From contig JANYBC010000095.1 in NCBI GenBank assembly GCA_025360965.1, forward strand, positions 1-38,638: a stretch of DNA of 38,638 nt. Reading direction: 5' to 3'. This stretch comes from Anaeromyxobacter sp. (GTDB taxonomy: Bacteria > Myxococcota > Myxococcia > Myxococcales > Anaeromyxobacteraceae). A program made the position numbers and the translations under genes. Positions 24,210-31,446 of the stretch are shown here, in pieces. The stretch's first letter is position 1, and the number at the start of each line of letters is the position of its first letter. Under the pieces are notes generated by a model, which saw only the letters and a list, made by a program, of their open reading frames with translations, searched no databases and was not told where the DNA came from.

Positions 24210-25418
24210 GTGCTGAGGTCGATCCGCTTCAAGCTCATCGTCCCGCTGGTGGCCGGCCTGGCGGTCATCGCCGTGGCCATCGCCGTACTGATGCGGTTCG
24301 TCCACCAGCGCGCGGTCGAGCAGGCCTCCCTCCACGAGGTGCAGAAGGCCGCCTCGGCGCTGGCCAGCATCGAGGTGGCCGAGGAGGACCGGCTCTCGGC
24401 CCTGCTCGAGGTCATCGAGCAGGACGAGCTGATGCTGGAGTCATTCGCGCGCGGCGACCGCGCGGCGCTGCAGGCCCGGGCCGCCCCGCTGCTCAAGCGG
24501 CTCCGCGAGGCCCACGGCGTGACCCACTGGTACTTCCACCTGGCCGACCCCGCCGCCGGGATCTGGCTCCGCGTCCACCAGCCGGAGCTCGGCGGCGACG
24601 TGGTCAGGCGCCCCAGCCTCCGCCGGGCGGTGGCCACCGGGGCCGAGGCCCGCGGGCTCGAGCTGGGGCGGACCGCCTACGCGGTGCGGGTGGTGCGCCC
24701 CTGGTTCCGGCGCGGGAAGCTGGTCGGCTACGTCGAGCTGGGGAGCGACATCGAGACCTTCCTGGTGCGGCTCTCGCGGCTCACCGGCGACGAGTTCGGC
24801 ATGCTGCTCGACAAGCGCCGGCTCGACCGGGTCAGCTGGCAGCGCATCACCGGGCACCCGGGGCGGTGGGACGAGCGGTCCGAGCTCTTCGAGGTGGGCA
24901 ACACCGGCGGAGACGCCTCGCTGCTTTCGGGGCTGGATCGCATGGAGCAGGTGCCGAAGCTGCCGGCGCTGCTGGGGCGCGAGGTGCGCGACGGCAGGAG
25001 CTGGGCCCGCGGCATCTTCCCGCTCCTCGACGCCGACGGGAAGACCATCGGTGCGGTGGTGGAGCGCCACGAGATCTCGCCGCTGCTGGCCGGGGTCGAC
25101 GAGCTGCGCCTCCAGGTGGTGGTGCTGGTGGTGCTGCTGGCCGCGGCGCTGGCGGCGCTGGTGATCTTCCTGCTGGAGACGCTGGTCTTCGAGCCGGTGG
25201 CGCGGATGACCCGGAAGCTCGAGGAGCTTCCGGAGCGGATGGCGCGCGGGGAGTGGCAGGAGCCCGAGAGCCCGCCCCACTCGGACGACGAGTTGGGGCG
25301 CTTCGAGGCCTTCCTCGACAAGGCCCTGGCCACGGTCGGCTCCTTCGTCACCGACGCACGCCGAGGGCCTGCGCGCCCGCGCCAGGTCGAGCGCCGCTTT
25401 GACGGCCGGGAGCCCTGA
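24210..25418 (+). CDS. Membrane sensor with double-Cache and HAMP but no output domain
   Basis: A 402-residue protein with receptor architecture. Transmembrane helix 1 is at about 8-30. A periplasmic sensing region of about 270 residues carries a Cache-like core (HWYFHLADPAAGIWLRVH, GLELGRTAYAVRVVRPW, KLVGYVELGSDIE). Transmembrane helix 2 is at about 302-324, followed by a HAMP-like linker (FEPVARMTRKLEELPERMARG) to about 375. It then ends after a short Arg-rich tail: no histidine kinase, methyl-accepting, GGDEF or cyclase domain. I see no frameshift that would restore one before the next gene. GTG start after GGAG. It may signal through a partner protein, or be a decayed receptor; the intact frame favours function. 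Confidence 0.8.
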   Translation: MLRSIRFKLIVPLVAGLAVIAVAIAVLMRFVHQRAVEQASLHEVQKAASALASIEVAEEDRLSALLEVIEQDELMLESFARGDRAALQARAAPLLKRLREAHGVTHWYFHLADPAAGIWLRVHQPELGGDVVRRPSLRRAVATGAEARGLELGRTAYAVRVVRPWFRRGKLVGYVELGSDIETFLVRLSRLTGDEFGMLLDKRRLDRVSWQRITGHPGRWDERSELFEVGNTGGDASLLSGLDRMEQVPKLPALLGREVRDGRSWARGIFPLLDADGKTIGAVVERHEISPLLAGVDELRLQVVVLVVLLAAALAALVIFLLETLVFEPVARMTRKLEELPERMARGEWQEPESPPHSDDELGRFEAFLDKALATVGSFVTDARRGPARPRQVERRFDGREP

Positions 25419-25491
25419 TCGGGGCGCCTCGGAAATCTGGCGACCGGCGTAGGATCCTGCTGACGCCACAGTTCAACCACGGGAGCAGCAC

Positions 25492-25944
25492 ATGCCGAGC
25501 GCCGACTGGAAGAGGATCCTCTGTCCCATCGACTTCTCCGATGCCTCCCGGGCCGCGCTGGAGGCGGCCGCTCAGGTGGCCAAGCGCTACGGCGCCAAGG
25601 TGGCCCTCTTCCACGCCTACCCGGTGCCCGGCTACACCTTCCCCGACGGCTCCTTCGTGGCCTCCAGCAAGATGCTCGAGGAGCTCTCCGACCAGGCCCA
25701 CCGCCACCTGCTGGAGTGGAAGGCGATCGCCGAGAAGCTCGGGATCGCCCAGGTCGAGATCGCCACCGCCATCGGGGAGCCGGCCCACGAGATCCTGGCG
25801 TTCGCCAAGGAGCAGCAGGCCGACCTGCTGATCCTCGGTACCCACGGGCGGACCGGGCTGCAGCACGCCCTGATGGGCTCGGTGGCCGAGCGGGTGGTGC
25901 GGCGGGCCACCTGCCCGGTGCTGACCGTCAGGCCCGGTCCCTGA
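25492..25944 (+). CDS. Universal stress protein (UspA family)
   Basis: A 150-residue single-domain Usp. The N-terminal strand RILCPIDFSDAS and the C-terminal ATP-binding signature GTHGRTGLQHALMGSVAERV (G-2x-G-9x-G-S pattern), followed by CPVLTVRPG, place it in the ATP-binding subgroup. These cytoplasmic proteins accumulate under starvation, redox or respiratory stress; the exact role here is open. GGGAG lies about seven bases before the ATG. TAGGAT (25450-25455) is a possible -10. It stands in its own unit with 73 bases before it and 180 after it. Confidence 0.94.
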   Translation: MPSADWKRILCPIDFSDASRAALEAAAQVAKRYGAKVALFHAYPVPGYTFPDGSFVASSKMLEELSDQAHRHLLEWKAIAEKLGIAQVEIATAIGEPAHEILAFAKEQQADLLILGTHGRTGLQHALMGSVAERVVRRATCPVLTVRPGP

Positions 25945-26124
25945 CCATGACGGCTGGGGGGCCGGGGGTCGCGGGCGGCGGTCGGCGGTCGGCGGCGGGC
26001 GGTCGTCGATCGGCGTGGCACACGGGGCGTGCCGGCGCTACACCCGACGTAGTACCCTGACTCCAGCAGCCTTCCGGCAGCCCGACCTCTTGACCGACTG
26101 CATCGATCCGCACAGGGAGAACCG

Positions 26125-27111
26125 ATGGCCGATCTGAGCACACACTACCTGGGTCTGAAGCTCCCGAGCCCGTTGATCCTCGCCTCCTCGGCCCTCTCCA
26201 ACCGGATCGAGAACCTGGAGGCGGCCGAGGGGCACGGCGCCGGGGCGGTGGTGCTCCGCTCGCTCTTCGAGGAGCAGATCGAGGCCGACAACACGCTGCT
26301 GGAGGAGGCGGCCGCGCAGCACGCCGAGTCCAACCCCGAGGCCCGCACCTACTTCCCTCCGCAGCGGGTCGGACCCCACGAGTACCTCTCGCTGGTGAAG
26401 AAGGCCAAGAAGGCGCTCGGCATCCCGGTCATCGCCAGCCTCAACTGCTGCGCGCCGGGGAGCTGGACCGGCTACGCCCGCCAGATCGCCGACGCCGGCG
26501 CCGACGCGCTGGAGGTCAACGTCTACGCGGTGGAGGCCGACCCCTCGGTGCCCGGCTCCGAGGTGGAGCGGCGCTACGTGGAGGCGGTGGCCGGCGTCAG
26601 GGCGGCCGTGAAGATCCCGGTGGCGGTCAAGCTCTCGCCCTACTTCACCTCGCTGGCCAACCTGGTGGCCCAGCTGCAGCAGACCGGCGTGGCCGGCGTG
26701 GTCCTCTTCAACCGCTTCCTCCAGCCCGACATCTCGCTGGAGAAGATGGCCCCGCAGAGCATGATGAGCCTCTCGACGCCGACCGAGGCGCTCCTGCCGC
26801 TGCGCTGGATCGGGCTGCTGTACGGCCGGGTCCAGCTCGACCTGGCCGCCTCGACCGGCGTCCACGACGCCTCCGGGGCGGTGAAGCAGTTGCTGGCTGG
26901 CGCCACCGTGGTGCAGCTGGCCTCGGCGCTCTCCCGCAACGGCGTCCCGCACCTCGGCAAGGTCCAGCAGGGGATCGAGGAGTGGATGGAGCGTCGCGGC
27001 CACTCCAGCCTCGACGAGTTCAGGGGCAGCCTCTCGCAGAAGCAGATCAGCGACCCGGGGGCCTTCGAGCGGGCCCAGTACGTCCACCTGATCCTCTCCC
27101 AGAACATCTAG
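26125..27111 (+). CDS. Dihydroorotate dehydrogenase-like FMN protein
   Basis: A 328-residue TIM-barrel flavoprotein resembling class 1 dihydroorotate dehydrogenases. MADLSTHYLGLKLPSPLILA is the usual opening, VIASLNCCAPGSW and DALEVNVYA form the FMN/active-site region, VAVKLSPYF carries the conserved Lys, and STGVHDASGAVKQLLAGA is the phosphate-binding end. The usual catalytic Cys loop and the orotate-binding Asn pattern (NxSCPN) are replaced by NVYAVEADPS, so it may not act in pyrimidine synthesis; this subgroup is annotated only as dihydroorotate dehydrogenase-like. CAGGGAG precedes the ATG. The preceding 180-base gap holds GC-rich low-complexity sequence and a possible TACCCT hexamer at 26053-26058. 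Confidence 0.88.
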   Translation: MADLSTHYLGLKLPSPLILASSALSNRIENLEAAEGHGAGAVVLRSLFEEQIEADNTLLEEAAAQHAESNPEARTYFPPQRVGPHEYLSLVKKAKKALGIPVIASLNCCAPGSWTGYARQIADAGADALEVNVYAVEADPSVPGSEVERRYVEAVAGVRAAVKIPVAVKLSPYFTSLANLVAQLQQTGVAGVVLFNRFLQPDISLEKMAPQSMMSLSTPTEALLPLRWIGLLYGRVQLDLAASTGVHDASGAVKQLLAGATVVQLASALSRNGVPHLGKVQQGIEEWMERRGHSSLDEFRGSLSQKQISDPGAFERAQYVHLILSQNI

Positions 27112-27115
27112 TGAA

Positions 27116-27162
27116 GGGGCGGGCGCTAGCCCCCCAAACGGGACGTGCGGCGGGACCGCCGC
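27116..27162 (+). terminator. Two hairpins after the dihydroorotate dehydrogenase-like gene
   Basis: GGGGC (27116-27120) pairs with GCCCC (27129-27133), four bases after the stop codon. A second, perfect GC-rich palindrome, GCGGCGG-GA-CCGCCGC, lies at 27147-27162. Neither is followed by a T-tract. Together they probably separate this gene from the rubrerythrin operon. Confidence 0.35.
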
Positions 27163-27214
27163 CACCTGATATCAACCGCACACCAGGAACCCGACAACCA
27201 AGGAAGGGAAGCAT

Positions 27215-27634
27215 ATGGCCAACCTGAAGGGCAGCAAGACCCACCAGAACTTGAAGGACGCCTTCGCCGGCGAGTCGCAGGCCAACCGCCGCTACCTCTA
27301 CTTCGCCAAGGTCGCCGACGTGGAGGGCTACCCGGAGGTCGCCTCCAACTTCCGCGAGACCGCCGAGGGTGAGACCGGCCACGCCCACGGCCACCTCGAC
27401 TTCATCAAGGAGGTCGGTGACCCGGCCACCGGCCTTCCGCTGGGCGACAGCGCCCTCAACCTCAAGGCGGCCATCCACGGCGAGACCCACGAGTACACCG
27501 ACATGTACCCGGGCATGGCCAAGACGGCGCGCGACGAGGGCTTCAAGGAGGTCGCCGACTGGTTCGAGACCCTGGCCAAGGCCGAGAAGTCGCACGCCGG
27601 CCGTTTCGAGAAGATGCTCAAGACCATCAGCTAG
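27215..27634 (+). CDS. Rubrerythrin (di-iron, rubredoxin-less)
   Basis: A 139-residue ferritin-like di-iron protein, consisting only of the four-helix erythrin domain and lacking the C-terminal rubredoxin domain of classical rubrerythrins. Iron ligands are visible as Glu20 ([10 protein letters not shown]), Glu53 with His56 ([10 protein letters not shown]), Glu90 (HGETHEY) and Glu124 with His127 ([10 protein letters not shown]). The expected activity is peroxide reduction, with electrons coming from a partner since no rubredoxin is attached. AAGGAAGGGAAGC gives a strong ribosome-binding site for the ATG. It is followed, after a hairpin, by genes for a CCG-type iron-sulfur protein and a DUF3501 protein, a recurrent trio. 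Confidence 0.95.
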   Translation: MANLKGSKTHQNLKDAFAGESQANRRYLYFAKVADVEGYPEVASNFRETAEGETGHAHGHLDFIKEVGDPATGLPLGDSALNLKAAIHGETHEYTDMYPGMAKTARDEGFKEVADWFETLAKAEKSHAGRFEKMLKTIS

Positions 27635-27657
27635 GGGTGGCTGAGCGGTCCAAGGGA

Positions 27658-27685
27658 GCCCGGCGTCCTTTTCGGGGCGGCGGGC
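27658..27685 (+). terminator. Strong hairpin between rubrerythrin and the CCG protein gene
   Basis: GCCCGGCGTCC (27658-27668) pairs with GGGCGGCGGGC (27675-27685) with one G-G mismatch and one G-T pair, closing a TTTTCG loop. It starts 24 bases after the rubrerythrin stop. A partial terminator or processing stem would raise rubrerythrin levels relative to the downstream genes. TTCCTCGTCTCT follows, pyrimidine-rich but not a true T-run. Confidence 0.45.
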
Positions 27686-27731
27686 TTCCTCGTCTCTGGC
27701 CATCGCGGCCGGCCCGCGGGAGAGTGAGCGC

Positions 27732-29090
27732 ATGAGCGAAGGCCAGAAGGGCATCTCCGTCCAGCCGACCCCGGGTCTCTCCTACGATCCGTCCGAGCCG
27801 ATCTACTGGCAGCCCGAGGCGCTGGCCGGGGAGGTCCACCGCGCCTTCGAGATCTGCCACGGCTGCCGCATGTGCTTCAAGTACTGCGACAGCTTCCCGC
27901 TGCTCTTCAAGGCCATCGACGAGCGCCACGACGGCGACGTCGGCAAGGTCACCGCCGCGGAGGAGCGGGCGGTCATGGACGCCTGCTTCCAGTGCAAGCT
28001 CTGCGAAGTGCAGTGCCCCTACACGCCGCGTGACAAGCACGAGTTCCAGCTCGACTTCCCGAAGCTGGTCCACCGCTGGCGCGGGTTGAAGCGGCGCGGG
28101 CAGGGGAAGACGCTGCGGATGCGGGTCCTCAACGACCCCGACGGCGCCGCCGCCCTGGCCCGGGCCAGCTTCGGCATGGCCAACCTCATGAACCGGGTGC
28201 GGCCGTTCCGGGTGCTGCTGGAGAAGGCGGTCGGTGTCCACCGCAACAAGCTGCTGCCCGACTTTGCCGCCGAGCCCTTCGACCGCTGGGCCGAGAAGCA
28301 GGGGCTGATCCAGCCGGAGCCGGGCGGCGAGGTGGTGCTCTTCCAGACCTGCTTCGTGCAGCACAACGAGCCGCAGCTGGGGAAGGACGCGCTCTTCGTC
28401 CTGAAGCGCAACGGCGTCGACGCCCGGGTGGTGCGCGGGCTGCGCTGCTGCGGGATGCCGGCCTGGGAGCAGGGCGACCTCGAGTCGCTCCGGGCCCAGG
28501 CGCACCACGACCTCGACCTGCTGCTGCCTTTCGTGGAGCGCGGTGCCAAGGTGCTGGTGATCAACCCGACCTGCTCGATGATGATGCGGCGCGAGTGGCC
28601 GCACCTGCTCGAGGGTGAGGACCGGACCCGCGCCGAGAAGCTGGCGCCGGCGGTCATGGACGTCTCCGAGTTCCTCTGGTCGATCCGCGACCAGCCGCGC
28701 TTCAACACCGACTTCAAGAGCACGCCACCGGGGGGGCGGGTGGCCTACCACGCCCCCTGCCACCTGCGGGCCCAGGGGGTCGGCTTCAAGGGGCGCGACC
28801 TGCTCAGGAAGATCCCCGGGGTCACGGTCTCGGGGACGGTGATGGAGTGCTGCGGCCACGACGGCACCTTCGCCATGACGGTGGAGGGGTTCGAGCCGTC
28901 GGCGCGGATCGGGAAGAAGGCCTTCGACGGCATGGCCGCCGCCACCGCCGAGACCTGGGCCACCGACTGCCCGCTGGCCGCCATCCAGTTCCAGCAGCAC
29001 GCCGGCAAGAAGCCGCTCCACCCGGTCACCCTGCTGGCCCGCGCCTACCGCGGCGAGGGCTTCGAGCCGGGCCAGGGAGGTGGCGCGTGA
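27732..29090 (+). CDS. CCG-domain iron-sulfur oxidoreductase (heterodisulfide reductase/GlpC-like)
   Basis: A 452-residue soluble protein. The N-terminal third carries two [4Fe-4S] motifs: Cys42, 45, 48, 52 (CHGCRMCFKYC) and Cys85, 88, 91, 95 (CFQCKLCEVQCP). The C-terminal two thirds contain two CCG cysteine-rich domains of the HdrB/GlpC type: LRCCGMP near 239 with a following NPTCS, and HAPCH with MECCGHDGTF near 373. Such domains bind non-cubane or [4Fe-4S] clusters and pass electrons to thiols, quinones or other proteins. There is no flavin or membrane domain. It lies between rubrerythrin and a DUF3501 gene, overlapping the latter by four bases, so a role as electron donor in peroxide reduction is a reasonable inference. 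Confidence 0.92.
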   Translation: MSEGQKGISVQPTPGLSYDPSEPIYWQPEALAGEVHRAFEICHGCRMCFKYCDSFPLLFKAIDERHDGDVGKVTAAEERAVMDACFQCKLCEVQCPYTPRDKHEFQLDFPKLVHRWRGLKRRGQGKTLRMRVLNDPDGAAALARASFGMANLMNRVRPFRVLLEKAVGVHRNKLLPDFAAEPFDRWAEKQGLIQPEPGGEVVLFQTCFVQHNEPQLGKDALFVLKRNGVDARVVRGLRCCGMPAWEQGDLESLRAQAHHDLDLLLPFVERGAKVLVINPTCSMMMRREWPHLLEGEDRTRAEKLAPAVMDVSEFLWSIRDQPRFNTDFKSTPPGGRVAYHAPCHLRAQGVGFKGRDLLRKIPGVTVSGTVMECCGHDGTFAMTVEGFEPSARIGKKAFDGMAAATAETWATDCPLAAIQFQQHAGKKPLHPVTLLARAYRGEGFEPGQGGGA

Positions 29091-29644
29091 GGCCGGTCCG
29101 GCGCGACGAGATCATGCCGCTCGACGCCTACGAGCGCTCGCGGGCCCAGGTCCGCCCGGCCATCATCGAGGCCAAGGAGCGGCGGCGGATCACGCTCGGC
29201 GGCGCGCTCACCTTCCTCTTCGAGAACACCGCCACCATCCGCTACCAGGTGCAGGAGATGGTCCGCGCCGAGAAGATGACCGGCGAGGCCGAGATCGGCC
29301 ACGAGCTCGAGACCTACAACGAGGTGCTGGGAGGGCCGGGGGAGCTGGGGGCGGTGCTGCTCATCGAGCTGCCCGAGGCGGCCGAGCGCGACCGGAAGCT
29401 GCGCGAGTGGCTCGGCCTGATGCCCTGCCTCTACGCCCGGCTCGAGGATGGGACCCGGGTGCGCCCCAGCTTCGATCCGCGGCAGGTGGGGGAGGACCGG
29501 CTCTCCGCGGTCCAGTACCTCAAGTTCGACGTCGGCGGGAAGGTGCCGGTGGCGCTCGGCGCCGACCTGCCGGCCCTCACGGCCGAGCAGCCCCTCTCGG
29601 CGGACCAGCGAGCCGCGCTGCGGGACGACCTGGCCGGGGGCTGA
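29087..29644 (+). CDS. DUF3501 family protein
   Basis: A 185-residue protein of the DUF3501 family, recognised by the opening pattern RRDEIMPLDAYERSR, then RRITLGGALTFLFENT, RYQVQEMVRAEK and LETYNEVLGG, with a C-terminal beta-rich part (VQYLKFDVGG). It has no signal, membrane segment or cysteine cluster. The GTG at 29087 overlaps the stop of the CCG gene (GTGA) and has GGGAGG six bases upstream. Function unknown; its consistent position with a rubrerythrin and a CCG protein suggests it is a subunit or accessory factor of the same system. Confidence 0.88.
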   Translation: MRPVRRDEIMPLDAYERSRAQVRPAIIEAKERRRITLGGALTFLFENTATIRYQVQEMVRAEKMTGEAEIGHELETYNEVLGGPGELGAVLLIELPEAAERDRKLREWLGLMPCLYARLEDGTRVRPSFDPRQVGEDRLSAVQYLKFDVGGKVPVALGADLPALTAEQPLSADQRAALRDDLAGG

Positions 29645-29690
29645 AATAGCGACCCCCCGGGCTCGTAGTGCAGGGCAACAGGAGGTCGCC

Positions 29691-29870
29691 ATGAAGACCA
29701 TCGTCCTCGTCGCCGCCGTCGCCGCCTTTGAGTTCGCCTTCCTCGCCAGCGTCGCCACCACCCCCGTTCCGCAGGCTGGCGACGTCTCCGCGGTCCAGTC
29801 GACCAGGGCGGGCGCCGACCGGATGGCCCAGCGGTCCGGGTCCCCGATCCCCTGCACGCCCCCGGGGTAG
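29691..29870 (+). CDS. Small exported peptide of unknown function
   Basis: A 59-residue open frame with an excellent Shine-Dalgarno (AGGAGG at 29680-29685, five bases from the ATG). The first 25 residues form a signal-like segment (MKTIVLVAAVAAFEFAFLAS), with a plausible cleavage after SVA. The mature part, about 34 residues, is Ser/Pro/Ala-rich with one Cys near the end and no recognisable domain. It lies between the DUF3501 gene and aat, on the same strand. Start signal and signal peptide support a real gene; no function is proposed. Confidence 0.6.
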   Translation: MKTIVLVAAVAAFEFAFLASVATTPVPQAGDVSAVQSTRAGADRMAQRSGSPIPCTPPG

Positions 29871-29897
29871 CCGTCACGCCCCACCGCCGCGGTCGCA

Positions 29898-29903
29898 TAG
29901 ACT
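29898..29903 (+). promoter_or_regulatory. Possible -10 hexamer of aat, leaderless geometry
   Basis: TAGACT ends six bases before the GTG start of aat at 29910, with no Shine-Dalgarno between them. A weak -35 candidate GTCACG lies 19 bases upstream. The spacing would place the transcript start at the GTG. Confidence 0.25.
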
Positions 29904-29909
29904 GTCGGG

Positions 29910-30590
29910 GTGACGCTCTTCCGGCTCCCGCGCGACGTGGCCTTCCCGGACCCGCGCCGGTCCGAGCCGGACGGGCTGCTGGCGGTGGGCGGGGACCTCT
30001 CGCCGGAGCGGCTGCTGGCCGCCTACCGGGCCGGCATCTTCCCCTGGTACGGCCCCGACGCCCCCATCCTCTGGTGGTCTCCCGATCCGAGGCTGGTGCT
30101 CGAGCCGGCCCGGCTCCATGTTCCCCGCTCGCTGGCCCGGACCCGCCGCCGCGCTCCGTACCGGCTCACCACCGACACCGCCTTCGACCGGGTCATCCAG
30201 GCCTGCGCCGAGGCCGGGCGGCCCGGCCAGGAGGGCACCTGGATCACGCCGGCCATGGTCCGCGCCTATCGCCAGCTCCACGAACTCGGCTTCGCGCACT
30301 CGTTCGAGGCCTGGGAGGGAGAGGCGCTGGTGGGAGGGCTCTACGGCGTGTCGCTGGGCGCGGCCTTCTTCGGCGAGTCGATGTTCGCCGCCCGGCCCGA
30401 CGCCTCCAAGCTGGCCTTCGTGGAGAGCGTCGAGTGGCTGGCGGCGCGCGGTGTGCGGCTCATCGACTGCCAGGTCAGGACCGAGCACCTGGTCCGCTTC
30501 GGCGCCGAGGAGTGGCCGCGCCAGCGGTTCCTCACCGCGCTGGACGAGGCGCTGCGGGCGCCGACCCGGCGCGGGCGGTGGGACCTCTAA
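29910..30590 (+). CDS. aat: Leucyl/phenylalanyl-tRNA-protein transferase
   Basis: A 226-residue cytoplasmic enzyme that adds Leu or Phe from aminoacyl-tRNA to proteins with N-terminal Arg or Lys, creating N-degrons for ClpS/ClpAP. Signature blocks are all present: GLLAVGGDLSPERLLAAYR, GIFPWYG, PILWWSPDPR, the TWITPAMVRAYRQLHELG helix, AHSFEAWEGE, GESMF and LIDCQ. Length is normal. It starts with GTG at 29910; the first residues MTLFRLP match the family. A GC-rich palindrome 41 bases after the stop may terminate it. Confidence 0.97.
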   Translation: MTLFRLPRDVAFPDPRRSEPDGLLAVGGDLSPERLLAAYRAGIFPWYGPDAPILWWSPDPRLVLEPARLHVPRSLARTRRRAPYRLTTDTAFDRVIQACAEAGRPGQEGTWITPAMVRAYRQLHELGFAHSFEAWEGEALVGGLYGVSLGAAFFGESMFAARPDASKLAFVESVEWLAARGVRLIDCQVRTEHLVRFGAEEWPRQRFLTALDEALRAPTRRGRWDL

Positions 30591-30630
30591 ATGCGTCACG
30601 GACTGGGTGTCGCAGGCCGGGCACCGCCAA

Positions 30631-30644
30631 GCCCCCGAGGGGGC
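30631..30644 (+). terminator. GC palindrome downstream of aat
   Basis: GCCCCCGAGGGGGC can form a five-base-pair stem with a CGAG tetraloop. It is the only strong hairpin between aat and the next operon. No T-tract follows. Confidence 0.3.
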
Positions 30645-30681
30645 GCCCAATTCGACCGTACCCGTTCAAGAAAAACATGCA

Positions 30682-30712
30682 TTGACCCCCCATCCGGGAC
30701 CTTTCGTAAAAA
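30682..30712 (+). promoter_or_regulatory. Candidate actA promoter
   Basis: TTGACC (30682-30687, five of six) is followed after 19 bases by TAAAAA (30707-30712, four of six), in the most AT-rich patch of the window. Transcription would begin near 30719, inside the FNR-type box, leaving a leader of about 75 bases before actA. Confidence 0.4.
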
Positions 30713-30713
30713 C

Positions 30714-30727
30714 TTGAGTTAGATCAA
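30714..30727. promoter_or_regulatory. FNR/Crp-type operator upstream of the act operon
   Basis: TTGAG-TTAG-ATCAA matches the FNR consensus TTGAT-N4-ATCAA at nine of ten specified positions. It lies 68 bases before the actA start. If the promoter at 30682-30712 is used, the box overlaps the transcript start, a repressing position. If instead it is an activator site centred near -41.5, transcription would start near 30762, but no clear -10 is seen there. No Fnr-family gene lies in the window, so the regulator is inferred. Confidence 0.55.
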
Positions 30728-30795
30728 TTTACAGCCCGAAGCGGGCCACACCACCTCCGCAGCAGCGGCGGGGGTACACGGTCGGCGACTCCTCC

Positions 30796-31446
30796 ATGAG
30801 CGCACTCTTCTCCCCGAGATCCGACGCCCTCCTCAAGCTCGTCTTGGGACTGCTCGCGGGTGGCGCCGTGGCCACCATCGGTGGCCTGCTCCTCTACCAG
30901 CGCACGCCCTACGGCGTGAGCCAGGCCGAGCAGATCGTCCAGCCGGTGATGTTCGACCACCGGCACCACGTCCAGGACGACCTCATCGACTGCCGCTACT
31001 GCCACACCAGCGTCGAGAAGGCCTCCAGCGCCGGGATCCCGCCGACCGAGACCTGCCTCTCCTGCCACTCGCAGATCTGGAACAAGAGCCCGCTGCTCGA
31101 CAAGGTCCGCGCCAGCTGGTTCACCGGCAAGGCCATCCCCTGGACGCGCGTCCACAAGCTCCCCGACTTCGTCTACTTCAACCACGCCATCCACGTGAAC
31201 AAGGGGATCGGCTGCGCCGAGTGCCACGGGCGCGTCGATCAGATGGCCTCGATCGAGCAGGCCCAGCCGCTCAGCATGGGCTGGTGCATCGACTGCCACA
31301 ACGACCCGGCGCCCCGCCTGCGGCCGCTCGACCAGATCACCAACATGAAGTGGCAGGCGCCGGCCGACCAGGCCGAGGTCGGGCCGAAGCTGGCCAAGCT
31401 GTACGACGTCCACGCGAGAGTGAGCTGCACCACATGCCATCGCTAG
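30796..31446 (+). CDS. actA: Alternative complex III subunit A, pentaheme cytochrome c
   Basis: A 216-residue protein with one N-terminal membrane anchor (about residues 12-34) and five CxxCH heme-binding motifs at 66-70, 87-91, 140-144, 164-168 and 211-215. This is the heme count expected for ActA. Additional histidines (His55, His57, His130, His133) are available as distal ligands. In the complex it passes electrons from the Fe-S subunit to the monoheme ActE or directly to an acceptor on the outer face of the membrane. There is no strong Shine-Dalgarno before the ATG. The 3' end overlaps actB by 13 bases. Confidence 0.94.
   Translation: MSALFSPRSDALLKLVLGLLAGGAVATIGGLLLYQRTPYGVSQAEQIVQPVMFDHRHHVQDDLIDCRYCHTSVEKASSAGIPPTETCLSCHSQIWNKSPLLDKVRASWFTGKAIPWTRVHKLPDFVYFNHAIHVNKGIGCAECHGRVDQMASIEQAQPLSMGWCIDCHNDPAPRLRPLDQITNMKWQAPADQAEVGPKLAKLYDVHARVSCTTCHR

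Noticed and set aside
25970-26010. GGCGGTC-type near-tandem repeats in the gap before the dihydroorotate dehydrogenase-like gene.
   Set aside because: Irregular, short and GC-only; ordinary low-complexity sequence for this genome. No regular spacers for CRISPR and no protein-binding symmetry.
26017-26033. GGCAC and GTGCC arms as a possible operator or terminator.
   Set aside because: Only five pairs with a seven-base loop, far from any stop codon; expected by chance in GC-rich DNA.
27636-27655. GGTGGCTGAGCGGTCCAAGG resembles the D-arm region of a type II (Ser/Leu) tRNA.
   Set aside because: No matching D-stem partner, anticodon arm, T-arm or acceptor end follows; the next bases form a different hairpin. 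Probably coincidence, or at most a relic too short to claim as an attachment site.
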